From positions 1-64,000 of the forward strand of contig CAVYUG010000001.1 in assembly GCA_963771655.1 (NCBI GenBank): a DNA stretch of 64,000 nt, read 5' to 3'. Shown piece after piece: positions 7,529 to 16,432 of the stretch. Below the pieces are notes generated by a model, which worked only from the letters and a program-made list of their open reading frames with translations, searched no databases and was not told where the DNA came from. The translations under genes were made by a program, and so were the position numbers. Numbering within the stretch: position 1 is the first letter of the stretch; each line of letters opens with the position of its first letter. Source of the stretch: JAWVFM01 sp963771655. GTDB taxonomy: Bacteria; Actinomycetota; Thermoleophilia; Solirubrobacterales; 70-9.

Positions 7529-8797
7529 GTGTTCACAAAGGTAATTGCGAGCTGCGGGGTCGCGGCGGCCGCGCTGGCGATCGGCGCCTGCGGCTCGAGC
7601 GACAACGGCGGCGGCGGCGGAGGCGGAGGCGGAGGCGAGGTCAGCATCTACTCGAGCCTTCCGCTTCAGGGTGCCTCGTCGGCTCAGACGAAGCCGATGG
7701 TCAACGGGATCAAGCTTGCGCTCGATCAGGCCCACAGCAAGGCCGGCAACTTCACGGTCAACTACACCTCTCTCGACGACTCGACGGCGGCGGCCGGTGA
7801 GTGGGACCCGACGCAGACCGGCGCCAACGCGCGCAAGGCCGCCTCGGATCCGAACACCGTCTATTACATCGGCGAGTTCAACTCGGGGGCCAGCGAGGTC
7901 TCGATGCCGATCCTGAACCAGGCGGGCGTCCCGCAGGTGAGTCCCGCCAACACGTACGTCGGCCTGACGCAGAGCATCCCGGGCGCGACGCTTCCGGGCG
8001 AGCCGGAGAAGTACATGCCGACTGGGAAGCACACCTATCTGCGGATCGTCCCCAACGACGCCATCCAGGCGGCCGCTGACCTTCAGGCGATGAAGGACGA
8101 CGGCTGCTCGAAGGTGGCGCTCGCGAACGACAAGGAGGCCTACGGCACCGGCCTCGCGGCGCTGATCGAGAAGGAGAAGGGCCAGTTCGGCGTCACGGTC
8201 ACCTCGAACACGGGGATCGACCCGAAGGCGGCCAACTTCCGCTCCTACGCGTCGACGATCAAGGGCGAGGGAGCGGATTGCTTCTTCTTCGCCGGGATCG
8301 TCTCGAACGGCGCGGTCCAGCTCACCAAGGACGTCAACGCGGCGCTGCCGGACGCCAAGATCTACGGCGCCGACGGCGTCTGCACCAGCTCGTACACGAG
8401 CGCGAAGGAGGGCGGCGTCCCGGCGAGCATCGACCCGCTGATCAAGTGCACGGTCGCGACCCAGGACCTGAGCGCCTACCCGGGTGGCAAGAAGTTCCTC
8501 GCCGACTACAAGGCGAAGTACGGCGACGCGAATCCGGACCCGTACGCGATCTATGGCTACGCGGACATGAAGCTCGGCCTCGACACGATCGCGAAGCTGG
8601 GCGACAAGGGCAGCGACAAGGCCGAGGTGATCAAGGCGCTGTTCGCGACGAAGAACGAGCCATCCGTCCTCGGCCCGATCGGGTTCGACTCGGACGGCAA
8701 CACGACGCTCAAGTCGTACGGCCTCTACAAGGTCGATTCCAGCGGCGACCCGCAGTTCATCAAGGCGATCACGCCGAAGAGCGTGAACGTCGGCTGA
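7529..8797 (+). CDS. livK: branched-chain amino acid ABC transporter, substrate-binding lipoprotein
   Basis: 422 residues, periplasmic-binding-protein type I (Leu/Ile/Val family). The GTG at 7529 has a perfect AGGAGG five bases upstream. Signal peptide with lipobox IGAC (Cys21) followed by a run of about ten glycines as a tether. Characteristic segments include IYSSLPLQGASS, the ligand-loop region YYIGEFNSGASEV and the later FFFAGIVSNGAV. First gene of livKHMGF. A strong hairpin separates it from livH, which usually leaves more binding protein than permease. Substrate could be branched-chain amino acids, amides or urea; not decidable here. Confidence 0.93.
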   Translation: MFTKVIASCGVAAAALAIGACGSSDNGGGGGGGGGGEVSIYSSLPLQGASSAQTKPMVNGIKLALDQAHSKAGNFTVNYTSLDDSTAAAGEWDPTQTGANARKAASDPNTVYYIGEFNSGASEVSMPILNQAGVPQVSPANTYVGLTQSIPGATLPGEPEKYMPTGKHTYLRIVPNDAIQAAADLQAMKDDGCSKVALANDKEAYGTGLAALIEKEKGQFGVTVTSNTGIDPKAANFRSYASTIKGEGADCFFFAGIVSNGAVQLTKDVNAALPDAKIYGADGVCTSSYTSAKEGGVPASIDPLIKCTVATQDLSAYPGGKKFLADYKAKYGDANPDPYAIYGYADMKLGLDTIAKLGDKGSDKAEVIKALFATKNEPSVLGPIGFDSDGNTTLKSYGLYKVDSSGDPQFIKAITPKSVNVG

Positions 8798-8825
8798 TCG
8801 GGGTCAGCTAAGGAAAGACGAACGA

Positions 8826-8851
8826 GGGAGGGGGCGCTCCAGCCCCCTCCC
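8826..8851 (+). terminator. intercistronic hairpin between livK and livH
   Basis: GGGAGGGGGC and GCCCCCTCCC form a perfect 10-bp stem with a 6-nt loop (GCTCCA). No T-tract follows, so it is more likely an mRNA-stabilising or partly terminating element than a full terminator. Confidence 0.7.
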
Positions 8852-8880
8852 GAGCTCACGGCGACAGGCCCACAGGGATA

Positions 8881-9990
8881 GTGGAGGCGAATTCGATTGC
8901 CGCTGGCGGCCGGGCCGGCGGCATGGCGCCGCTCGCCGCCGTCCGCCGCTTCCTGGGCCGCTACGGGCTGATCATCGCCCTGGCGGCGCTGCCGATCTAT
9001 TACGGCGTCCGGGACCTGACCGTCGGCTACCAGGCCGGCGTCATGGGCGGCCATGCGATCATCCAGCACGACCTGACGAAGCTCGGCGACAACCTGGTCG
9101 CCGGGGTCTCGAACGGGTCGATCTGGGCCCTGATCGCGATCGGCTACACCCTCGTCTACGGGATCATCGAGCTGATCAACTTCGCCCACGGCGACGTCTT
9201 CATGATCGGCTCGTTCACGTCGGTCGGCCTGTGGAGCGTGCTCGGCATCGGGCTCGCAACCGGCACGCTCGGGATCGTCTTCGGCCTCCTGGCGACCCTG
9301 ATCCTCGCGATGATCGTCACCGGAAGCCTCAACGTGCTGATCGAGCGCGTCGGGTACCGGCCGTTACGCAATGCGCCGAAGCTGGCGCCCCTGATCACCG
9401 CGGTCGGCTTCTCGTTCATCCTCCAGAACGTCGGCCTGCTCTGGCGGGGCGGCTCGCCGACCGGCGTCTCGGACCTGATCCACCAGAACGACACCGTCTT
9501 CACGATCTCCGGGGTCGTGGTGCACCGCGCGGACGTGCTCGCCGTCGCGATGACGGTGCCGCTCGTCATAGCCGTCACCTACTTCCTGAGCCACGCGCGG
9601 GCGGGACGGGCGATGCGGGCCACGGCGCAGGACCCGGAGGCCGCACGCCTCATGGGCATCAACGTCGACCGCACGATCTCGCTCACCTTCCTGCTCGGCG
9701 GGGCCCTGGCGGGGGCCGCCGGGCTCATCTACGCGGTTTATGAGACGACGATCTGGTACTTCCAGGGCTTCGAGGCGGGGCTGATCGCCTTCACCGCGGC
9801 CGTCATGGGCGGGATCGGAAACGTCCGCGGCGCTGTCCTCGGCGGAATCATCATCGGCGTCATACAGCAGGTCAGCGACTCCCGAATCGGGCCGGAGTGG
9901 ACGCCGGCGATCGTCTTCGCTTACCTGATCCTGATCATGACCCTGAAGCCGCGGGGCCTGCTCGGCGAGGAGACCCGGGAGGCGGGATGA
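8881..9990 (+). CDS. livH: branched-chain amino acid ABC transporter permease LivH
   Basis: 369 residues, integral membrane permease. It contains the LivH signature around NGSIWALIAIGYTLVYG and INFAHGDVFMIG, and a late EAGLIAFTAAVMGGIGNVRGA segment that contacts the ATPases. An extra hydrophobic helix and linker precede the usual first helix, making it longer than the typical 290-310 residues. Start is the GTG at 8881; an ATG at 8923 is a possible alternative. Next gene livM follows after 7 bp. Confidence 0.92.
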   Translation: MEANSIAAGGRAGGMAPLAAVRRFLGRYGLIIALAALPIYYGVRDLTVGYQAGVMGGHAIIQHDLTKLGDNLVAGVSNGSIWALIAIGYTLVYGIIELINFAHGDVFMIGSFTSVGLWSVLGIGLATGTLGIVFGLLATLILAMIVTGSLNVLIERVGYRPLRNAPKLAPLITAVGFSFILQNVGLLWRGGSPTGVSDLIHQNDTVFTISGVVVHRADVLAVAMTVPLVIAVTYFLSHARAGRAMRATAQDPEAARLMGINVDRTISLTFLLGGALAGAAGLIYAVYETTIWYFQGFEAGLIAFTAAVMGGIGNVRGAVLGGIIIGVIQQVSDSRIGPEWTPAIVFAYLILIMTLKPRGLLGEETREAG

Positions 9991-9997
9991 GGGTGCG

Positions 9998-11200
9998 ATG
10001 GACGAGCTGATCGCCCAGTTCCGCGAGTGGCGCGACGCCGTGCGAACGCGGATCGATGCCGTGCGTGACACATTGCCGGCCTGGTTCAAGTGGGCGTTCG
10101 CCGCCGTGATGATCGGCCTCGGGATCCTGCTGCCGTTCGCCTTCGACCCGGCGAGCGGGTTCATGACGGCGACGATCATCTCGCTCGCCTACGTCGTGAT
10201 GGCGTTGGGTCTCAACATCGTCGTCGGCTTCGCGGGGCTGCTCGACCTCGGCTACGTCGCCTTCTACGCGATCGGCGCCTACTGCATGGGGTGGTTCGGC
10301 TCGACCTTCTTCTTCAAGGCGAATCTCCACGCCCTCGTCGGCGACGCCGCCTCCAACCAAATCGGGATCCACCTCAACTTCCTGCTGATCCTCTTCGCCG
10401 CGGTGCTGATCACCGCCGTCGCCGGAACCCTCATCGGCCTGCCGACCCTTCGCCTGCGCGGCGACTACATCGCGATCGTGACGCTTGCGTTCGGGGAGAT
10501 CATCGGCGTCGTCGCCGTCAACGGAACCGACATTCACGTCGGCGGCGGCATGACCCTCACTGCCGGCAACCTCGGGATCTCCGGGCTCGACCTGCCCTAC
10601 TTCCCGGGCATCGGGTCGTTCGACCTCCTCGACTTACGACCGTGGTACTGGCTCATCTTCGGGATCATGCTGCTGGTCCTCTTCGTCAACCTGCGCCTGC
10701 GCGACTCGCGCCTCGGCCGCGCCTGGGTCGCACTGAGAGAGGACGAAGTGGCCGCGGTGTCCATGGGCATCCCCCTGGTGCGCACGAAGCTACTGGCGTA
10801 CGCGACGGGCGCCGCCTTCGGCGGGATGTCGGGCGCGTTCCTCGGCGCCTTCGACAACACGGTGAACGCGCACCAGTTCCAGTTCTCGTTCTCGATCTTC
10901 GTGCTCGCAATGGTGATCGTCGGCGGGCTCGGATCGATCTGGGGCGTGTTGATGGGAGCGCTGCTCCTCTCCTACATCAACTACTACGTGATCCCAGACG
11001 TCCTCAACGGGATTCCGACCAGCCTCGGCCTCGACTTCAACCTCGTCGACCTCTCCTTCGGCATCTTCGGGTTCCTCCTCGTCCTGGTGATGGTGCTGCG
11101 GCCGCAGGGGCTCTTCCCCGAGCGAAGACGCAGCCTCGAGCTCAAGGAGGCGATCGGCCCGTCCGACGTCGACGAGGGAATGCTGGAGCAGGTCGATTGA
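9998..11200 (+). CDS. livM: branched-chain amino acid ABC transporter permease LivM
   Basis: 400 residues, second permease subunit. LivM features are visible: LGLNIVVGFAGLLDLGYVAF, the LPTLRLRGDYIAIVTLAFGE loop, and VIVGGLGSIWGVLMGA near the end. A soluble N-terminal segment of about 25 residues precedes the first membrane helix, and an acidic cytoplasmic tail follows the last. Its stop overlaps the TTG start of livG (TTGA). Confidence 0.93.
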   Translation: MDELIAQFREWRDAVRTRIDAVRDTLPAWFKWAFAAVMIGLGILLPFAFDPASGFMTATIISLAYVVMALGLNIVVGFAGLLDLGYVAFYAIGAYCMGWFGSTFFFKANLHALVGDAASNQIGIHLNFLLILFAAVLITAVAGTLIGLPTLRLRGDYIAIVTLAFGEIIGVVAVNGTDIHVGGGMTLTAGNLGISGLDLPYFPGIGSFDLLDLRPWYWLIFGIMLLVLFVNLRLRDSRLGRAWVALREDEVAAVSMGIPLVRTKLLAYATGAAFGGMSGAFLGAFDNTVNAHQFQFSFSIFVLAMVIVGGLGSIWGVLMGALLLSYINYYVIPDVLNGIPTSLGLDFNLVDLSFGIFGFLLVLVMVLRPQGLFPERRRSLELKEAIGPSDVDEGMLEQVD

Positions 11201-12036
11201 CCGCCGCCGAGGCCGCCGCCAACCCCGCTTCCGCGTCCGGCGGGACGGCCCTGATGAGCGCCGCGCACGTGGTCCGCGAGTTCGGCGGGCTCGTCGCCGT
11301 AAACGACGTGTCGGTGGACATCCCGCGGCATTCGATCGTCTCGATCATCGGCCCGAACGGCGCCGGCAAGACGACCCTGTTCAACATCCTCACCGGCCTG
11401 TACCGCCCGACCTCGGGCCGGATCCACTTCGACGGGCGAGACATCACCGGCCGCCGCCCGGACCGGATCACGAGCCTCGGCGTCGCGCGCACCTTCCAGA
11501 ACATCCGCCTCTTCAGGGCGATGACGGCCCTCGAGAACGTGATGATCGGCCACCACGTGCGGATGCGGGCCGGTCTCTTCGGCTCGATCTTCCGGACGCC
11601 GCGGGTCCGCCACGAGGAGCGCGAGGTGGCCGACGAGGCGCGGGAGAAGCTCGCCTACGTCGGCATCGCGAGGGCGAAGTTCGATCAGCTGGCCAGCAAC
11701 CTGTCCTACGGGGACCAGCGGCGGGTCGAGATCGCGCGCGCGCTCGCCTCGGAGCCGACGATGCTGCTGCTCGACGAGCCGACGGCCGGCATGAACCCGC
11801 AGGAGTCCGATGAGCTCACTGCGTTCATGCGGAAGCTGCGCGACGACCTCGACCTGACGATCCTCCTGATCGAGCACGACATGCACGTCGTGATGGGCGT
11901 CTCGGAGCGGATCACGGTGCTCGACTACGGCGAGAAGATCGCGGAGGGCACGCCCTCCGAGGTCCGCGCCAACCCGCGCGTGATCGAGGCCTACCTCGGA
12001 AAGCAGGACGGCGACGGCGGAGAGGGCGAGGGCTGA
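11197..12036 (+). CDS. livG: branched-chain amino acid ABC transporter ATPase LivG
   Basis: 279 residues. Walker A GPNGAGKTT, signature NLSYGDQRR, Walker B LLLLDEPTAG with MNPQES, and the switch His in LIEHDMHVV. LivG-type insert between Walker A and signature (about 40 residues longer than LivF). Start: the TTG at 11197 overlapping the livM stop keeps the first beta strand (ALMSAAHVVREFGG) intact, with GGAG about ten bases upstream; an ATG at 11254 would cut into that strand. Confidence 0.9.
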   Translation: MTAAEAAANPASASGGTALMSAAHVVREFGGLVAVNDVSVDIPRHSIVSIIGPNGAGKTTLFNILTGLYRPTSGRIHFDGRDITGRRPDRITSLGVARTFQNIRLFRAMTALENVMIGHHVRMRAGLFGSIFRTPRVRHEEREVADEAREKLAYVGIARAKFDQLASNLSYGDQRRVEIARALASEPTMLLLDEPTAGMNPQESDELTAFMRKLRDDLDLTILLIEHDMHVVMGVSERITVLDYGEKIAEGTPSEVRANPRVIEAYLGKQDGDGGEGEG

Positions 12037-12743
12037 TGGCGCTGCTCGAGGTCGAGGGCGTCCACGCCCGCTACGGCGCGATCGAGGCGCTCCACGGCAT
12101 CTCGCTGACGGTGGACGACGGTGAGGTCGTGACCCTGATCGGCTCCAACGGCGCAGGCAAGTCGACCACGCTGCGCTCGATCTCCGGCCTCACGCCGGCG
12201 AGCAAGGGGACGATCCGCTTCGACGGCGAGAACATCACCCACGTCCCCGCGCAGGAGATCGTCGCCCGGGGTATCGCGCTGGCGCCGGAGGGCCGGCGCG
12301 TCTTCCCGCGGATGAGCGTGCGGGAGAATCTCGACCTCGGGGCCCACCGACGTCGCGGCCCGGAGGTCGCGGAGGACGTTGAGCGGGTCTACGAGCTCTT
12401 CCCGCGCCTCCACGAGCGGGAGCGCCAGAAGGCCGGCATGATGTCCGGCGGTGAGCAGCAGATGCTGGCCATCGGGAGGGCGCTCATGGCGCGGCCCCGC
12501 CTGCTGATGCTCGACGAGCCGTCGATGGGGCTGGCGCCGATCCTGGTCCAGCGCATCTACGAGACGATCGGCGAGATCAACCGCGGCGGCGTCGCGATCC
12601 TCCTCGTCGAGCAGAACGCGAACTACGCGCTCGACGCCGCCCGGCGCGGCTACGTGCTCGAGACCGGTCAGGTCGCCCTCTCGAACGACTCGGCTGCGCT
12701 TCGAGACGATCCTGAGGTCCAGAGGGCCTATCTGGGCGCATGA
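12036..12743 (+). CDS. livF: branched-chain amino acid ABC transporter ATPase LivF
   Basis: 235 residues. Walker A GSNGAGKST, signature MMSGGEQQM, Walker B LLMLDEPSMG with LAP, and LLVEQNANYAL, the usual LivF form. The start ATG shares its A with the livG stop (TGATG). The stop overlaps the next small membrane gene by ATGA. Confidence 0.95.
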   Translation: MALLEVEGVHARYGAIEALHGISLTVDDGEVVTLIGSNGAGKSTTLRSISGLTPASKGTIRFDGENITHVPAQEIVARGIALAPEGRRVFPRMSVRENLDLGAHRRRGPEVAEDVERVYELFPRLHERERQKAGMMSGGEQQMLAIGRALMARPRLLMLDEPSMGLAPILVQRIYETIGEINRGGVAILLVEQNANYALDAARRGYVLETGQVALSNDSAALRDDPEVQRAYLGA

Positions 12744-13012
12744 GCGTTCTCGCGACCATCGGGGCCACCGCGCTCTACCTCCTGTTCGCGTGGCTCATCT
12801 CGGCCGCTGCCGCGGCCGCGATCGCCGACCGGAAGGGCTACGGCGAGCGCGTCGGACTGACCTTCGGCCTGCTGCTCTCGGCGGTGGGCCTCATCCTCGT
12901 CCTCCTCCTGCCCGGCCGGCCGGGCTCGCGCTGGAAGGAGGAGGGGTGGCTGCCCTCGGCCTGGACCAGGCCTCTGGCTTCGCTCCGACGCGCGCGATCA
13001 CCTCGTCGGTGA
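12740..13012 (+). CDS. small two-helix membrane protein
   Basis: 90 residues. Two predicted membrane segments (about 5-28 and 40-57) separated by the basic loop ADRKGYGERVG, then a positively charged tail. It is coupled to livF by ATGA, so it may be made with the transporter. The last 122 bp overlap the 3' end of the convergent dehydrogenase gene, and the tail after about residue 60 reads like the complement of that gene rather than conserved protein. Family not recognised. Confidence 0.55.
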   Translation: MSVLATIGATALYLLFAWLISAAAAAAIADRKGYGERVGLTFGLLLSAVGLILVLLLPGRPGSRWKEEGWLPSAWTRPLASLRRARSPRR

Positions 13013-14039
13013 ACTCCGTCGTCGAGGCGTGGCCGCCGAGGTCGGGGGTCCGGACACCGGCGGCGGTCGCCTCGAACACCGCCTCGTAGATTGCACGCGA
13101 GCGGCTCTCGGCGTCCTCGAAGGAGAGCTCGGCGGCGTGGTGGAGCAGCGCGGCGCCGGCGAGGAGCATCCCCATCGGGTTGGCGAGGTTCTTGCCCTCG
13201 AGGGCCGGCGCGGTGCCGTGCGGCGCCTCAGCCATCGCCACCTGCGTCGCGAGCTGGTCGTCGAGCGCGAGCAGCACCGACTCGGCGCCGGCGATCGAGC
13301 CGAACAGGGGAAGGACCAGGTCGGAGAGCAGGTCTCCGTCGCGGTTGAGCGAGGGGATCACGAGCGCATCGGCGGCCGCGCCGCCGACGAGGCCCGCGAG
13401 CGTCGCGTCGATGAGAACGGGCTGGTAGGGCACCTCGGGGTGACGCGCCGCGGCGGCGTCCATCTCCTCCTTCAGCATTCCCTCGTAGACCGGGCTCACG
13501 GTCCATTTCGGCCCGCCGTAGACCTTGCCGTGCAGGCGCTTTGCCTCGCGGAAGGCGTACTCGGCGACCGCGCGGCAGTCGGAGCGCCGGATCGTCTCGG
13601 TTCGGTGCGCGAGCTCGTCGCCGTCGTCCACCTCACGCCACTGCGCAGCGCCGTAGGCGTCGCCGACCGCCATTCGAACGACCGAGATCGGGCTGTGGAC
13701 GCCGGCCACCGGCGCGACGCCCGGGATCCGGCGCCCGGTCCGGACGATCACCGTGCCGCCGATGCCCTCGCGGATCAGGCGGTTCGGGCTGCCGACGTCC
13801 TCGGCGCCCTCCGGGGTGATCGTGGCGGCCTTCAGCCCGAGGCCGGCCTCGCGCATCGCCGCTGCAGCCTCGTCGCAAACGGCGTTGCTCGTGGCGCGGC
13901 GGTTCTCCAAGGAGAGATCGAACCGGACGATCTCGAGGTCGAGTCCCAGCACCACCGGATCGAGCACTCGCAGCGCCTGCTCGAGGAGCTCTTGACCCGT
14001 CTGATCGCCTTCGAGCGCGACTATCGTGAGCGGGGCCAC
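12891..14039 (-). CDS. isocitrate/isopropylmalate dehydrogenase family protein
   Basis: 382 residues. Family landmarks: ALEGDQTGQELL at the N-terminus, the substrate loop VGSPNRLIREGIGGTVIVR, the metal-binding Asp segment NRDGDLLSDLVLP, and the cofactor loop HGTAPALEGKNLANP. HGTAP followed by GK and ANP is nearer isocitrate than isopropylmalate dehydrogenases. Substrate is not certain; homoisocitrate or tartrate-type relatives share the fold. GTG start at 14039. The C-terminal tail (about 40 residues, Pro/Ser/Arg-rich) lies in the antisense overlap and is probably unconserved. Confidence 0.85.
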   Translation of the reverse strand: MAPLTIVALEGDQTGQELLEQALRVLDPVVLGLDLEIVRFDLSLENRRATSNAVCDEAAAAMREAGLGLKAATITPEGAEDVGSPNRLIREGIGGTVIVRTGRRIPGVAPVAGVHSPISVVRMAVGDAYGAAQWREVDDGDELAHRTETIRRSDCRAVAEYAFREAKRLHGKVYGGPKWTVSPVYEGMLKEEMDAAAARHPEVPYQPVLIDATLAGLVGGAAADALVIPSLNRDGDLLSDLVLPLFGSIAGAESVLLALDDQLATQVAMAEAPHGTAPALEGKNLANPMGMLLAGAALLHHAAELSFEDAESRSRAIYEAVFEATAAGVRTPDLGGHASTTEFTDEVIARVGAKPEAWSRPRAATPPPSSASPAGRAGGGRG

Positions 14040-14040
14040 G

Positions 14041-14373
14041 ATGGCTGAGGTTAGTTGCAGCTGGTGCGGCGAGGCGGTCGAGCCGGGCGACGGGTTCCGC
14101 GTCTACGAGCCCGCTGGAGAGCGCAGGGCGGTGTTCTGCCGGCTCGAGCACGTCGTCCCCTGGGCGATTCAGGGCGCGCACTGGGAGCCCGGCGGGCTGG
14201 ACGAGCCGGCGGGGCTCGCCACGGACCCGCTGCGGTGCGCGCATTGCGGTGCCGGCCTCGACGACGTGCGCGTCCTGGCCGTGCGGCACCGCGGCGAGCA
14301 CCGCGTGCCCGACGCGTTCTGCTCCGCGGACCACCTGCTGGAGTGGGCGAAGGCGGGCGGTCGGTGGCGTTGA
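14041..14373 (+). CDS. small double zinc-ribbon-like protein
   Basis: 110 residues from the ATG at 14041. Two similar halves each carry a CxxC knuckle followed by a later Cys and His: CSWCGEAVEPGDG...VFCRLEH and CAHCGAGLDD...AFCSADH. This suggests an internal duplication binding two metal ions. Function unknown. Its start codon is one base from the start of the divergent dehydrogenase gene. A GTG at 14026 is a possible earlier start. Confidence 0.65.
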   Translation: MAEVSCSWCGEAVEPGDGFRVYEPAGERRAVFCRLEHVVPWAIQGAHWEPGGLDEPAGLATDPLRCAHCGAGLDDVRVLAVRHRGEHRVPDAFCSADHLLEWAKAGGRWR

Positions 14374-14405
14374 GGCGCGTGGTGTGGCATCGGTCGAATG
14401 CAGGG

Positions 14406-14428
14406 TTGAGCACCGTATGGGTGCTCAA
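14406..14428. terminator. hairpin between convergent genes
   Basis: TTGAGCACC and GGTGCTCAA form a perfect 9-bp stem around a 5-nt loop. It lies between the convergent zinc-ribbon and HD-domain genes, so a bidirectional terminator is likely. A second, weaker pairing (GAGGCAC with GTGCCTC) lies at about 14439-14470. Confidence 0.55.
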
Positions 14429-14478
14429 GTCTCCACTCGAGGCACAATCACTCGTCCGCGCGGTGCCTCAAGCGCGGC

Positions 14479-15054
14479 TCAGGCGGGCGCGCCGGCGAGC
14501 CCCAGCTCGTCGGCGTTCTGAGCGAGGGCGTCGATGATGAGCGCGATGTGCTCGCTCTCCTCCACGCCGAGCTCCTCGATGCCGCGCTGGATCTGGCCGC
14601 GGTCGACCTTCGCCGCGAACGAGGGCTGCTTCAGCTTCTTGCGGACCGACTTCGGCTTCATGCCCTCGATTCCAGTGGGCCGAACGAGCGCGCAGGCGGC
14701 GACGAAGCCCGAGAGCTCGTCGACGGCGTAGAGCGTCTTCGCGAGCGGGGTCGTACGCGGATGATCGAGGTAGTCGGCGTGGCCCGCGACGGCATCGATG
14801 ACCTCGTCCGGATACCCCCGCTCGCCCAGCTCCTCCAGGGCCATTCGCGGGTGACCGGTGTCCGGGTCGGGGTAGCGCTCGTAGTCCAGGTCGTGGACGA
14901 GGCCCGTGATCCCCCACAGCTCGGCGTCCTGGCCGTCGCGCGTCGCATAGGCACGCATGCACGCCTCAACGCCGAGCACGTGCTTTCGCAGCGAGTCGGA
15001 GGAGATCCACTCGCACACGAGCTCCCAGGCTTCATCGCGGCTCGGCTGGGTCAT
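14479..15054 (-). CDS. HD-domain metal-dependent phosphohydrolase
   Basis: 191 residues. HD-type metal ligands: an early His in SLRKHVLGVEACM, the HD pair in GLVHDLDYERYPD, and later His/Asp in VAGHADYLDHP. Members of this group act on nucleotides or related phosphate esters; the substrate is unknown. The C-terminal half is helical and ends in an acidic/Ala-rich tail. It is divergent from murA, and the two -10 elements appear to overlap. Confidence 0.75.
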   Translation of the reverse strand: MTQPSRDEAWELVCEWISSDSLRKHVLGVEACMRAYATRDGQDAELWGITGLVHDLDYERYPDPDTGHPRMALEELGERGYPDEVIDAVAGHADYLDHPRTTPLAKTLYAVDELSGFVAACALVRPTGIEGMKPKSVRKKLKQPSFAAKVDRGQIQRGIEELGVEESEHIALIIDALAQNADELGLAGAPA

Positions 15055-15064
15055 CCGGAAGCTT

Positions 15065-15071
15065 TACCCTA
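15065..15071. promoter_or_regulatory. overlapping divergent -10 elements, murA and HD gene
   Basis: The heptamer TACCCTA reads as a TANNNT hexamer on both strands: TACCCT for murA (start 15086, GAGG between) and TAGGGT for the HD-domain gene (start 15054, 11 nt away). Both cannot be occupied by polymerase at once. Confidence 0.4.
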
Positions 15072-15085
15072 GCCAGCGAGGTGCT

Positions 15086-16408
15086 ATGGACAAGTTCGTG
15101 ATCCAGGGCGGCGAGCCGCTCTCGGGCGAGATCACCGTCGCCGGCAACAAGAACGCCGCGCTGCCGATCATCGCCGCGGCGCTTCTGACCGACGAGGAGC
15201 TCGTCCTGTCCAACGTGCCTCGAATCCGCGACACGGAGGCGCAGGTCGGCCTGCTCGAGTCGATCGGCGTTCGCGCCTCGTGGAGCGGGGGGGAGCTTCG
15301 CCTGCGCGCGGAGTCGGTCTCCGAGACCGAGGTCTCCGAGGAGCTCGCAGCCCGGATCAGGGCATCCTTCCTGCTCGCGGGACCGCTTCTGGCGCGCTTC
15401 GGCGAGGTTCGGATGCCGCCGCCGGGTGGCGATTTCATCGGCCGGCGGCGACTCGATCCCCACCTCGACGCGTTCCGCGACATGGGCGCGCGAGTGTCGG
15501 GCGAGCGCTACATCGAGGTGTCCGCACCCGCGGAGGGCCTGCGCGCCTGCCAGATCTTCATGGACGAGCCCTCCGTCATGGGCACCGAGAACGCGCTGAT
15601 GGCCGCCGCGCTCACATCCGGTGAGACGCGCATCGCGAACGCGGCGTCGGAGCCCCACGTCCAGGACCTGGCCCGCCTGCTCGTGGAGATGGGGGCCCAG
15701 ATCGACGGCATCGGGTCCAACGTGATGACCGTCACCGGCAAGGACAAGCTCTCCGGGGCCGAGCACCGCATCTGCCCGGACCACATCGAGGTCGCGAGCT
15801 TCATGGCCCTGGCGGCGGCGACGAAGGGCGAGCTCCGGATCCGCGACGTCGCCCCCGACGATCTGATCGTCATCCGGCGCCAGTTCCGGCGCCTCGGGCT
15901 CCAGTCGATGGTCGAGGACACGGACGTCTTCGTGCCGCCCGACCAGACGCTCGTCATCCGGTCCGACCTCGGCGAGATGATCCCCAAGATCGACGACGGT
16001 CCCTGGCCGGCCTTCCCGGCCGACCTCACGTCGATCGCCCTCGCCCTCGCGACGCAGGCCCAGGGCGAGGTGCTGATCTTCGAGAAGATGTTCGAGAACC
16101 GCCTGTTCTTCGTCGACAAGCTGGTTGCGATGGGCGCTCGGATCACGCTCTGCGATCCCCACCGGGCGATCGTGAGCGGTCCGAGCCGTCTTCACGGCGA
16201 GCGAGTGGACAGCCCCGACATCCGCGCCGGGATGGCGATGCTCATCGCGGCCCTGGCCGCCGACGGGACCTCGGAGATCGGCAACGTGGTCCAGATCGAC
16301 CGCGGCTACGAGCGCATCGACGACCGCCTGCGCGACCTCGGGGCTCGCATCGAGCGCGTTTCGACGGGGCCATCGGGCGGCGACGAGCGGCTGCGCGCGG
16401 TTGCCTAG
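15086..16408 (+). CDS. murA: UDP-N-acetylglucosamine 1-carboxyvinyltransferase MurA
   Basis: First committed step of peptidoglycan synthesis: transfers enolpyruvate from PEP to UDP-GlcNAc. 440 residues with the EPSP-synthase fold; N-terminus VAGNKNAALPIIAAALL holds the conserved Lys-Asn pair. The loop residue that is Cys in most MurA enzymes is Asp116 here (PPGGDFIGRRRLD). The same change in Mycobacterium tuberculosis makes the enzyme insensitive to fosfomycin. The ATG at 15086 has GAGG upstream; the long in-frame upstream extension overlaps the divergent HD gene and was rejected. It precedes the his cluster. Confidence 0.95.
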   Translation: MDKFVIQGGEPLSGEITVAGNKNAALPIIAAALLTDEELVLSNVPRIRDTEAQVGLLESIGVRASWSGGELRLRAESVSETEVSEELAARIRASFLLAGPLLARFGEVRMPPPGGDFIGRRRLDPHLDAFRDMGARVSGERYIEVSAPAEGLRACQIFMDEPSVMGTENALMAAALTSGETRIANAASEPHVQDLARLLVEMGAQIDGIGSNVMTVTGKDKLSGAEHRICPDHIEVASFMALAAATKGELRIRDVAPDDLIVIRRQFRRLGLQSMVEDTDVFVPPDQTLVIRSDLGEMIPKIDDGPWPAFPADLTSIALALATQAQGEVLIFEKMFENRLFFVDKLVAMGARITLCDPHRAIVSGPSRLHGERVDSPDIRAGMAMLIAALAADGTSEIGNVVQIDRGYERIDDRLRDLGARIERVSTGPSGGDERLRAVA

Positions 16409-16432
16409 CCCCCGGACGCGCGGAGGCCCGGG

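Noticed and set aside
7600..7640. GGC/GGA run in livK as a microsatellite
   Set aside because: It encodes the poly-Gly tether common after the lipobox in binding proteins; no sign of instability.
10090..11196. Upstream in-frame extension of livG through livM
   Set aside because: It is the shifted frame of livM with Arg/Pro-rich nonsense; the ATPase domain begins only after 11197.
12000..12040. Possible frameshift at the livG-livF junction
   Set aside because: TGATG overlap with intact domains on both sides; ordinary translational coupling.
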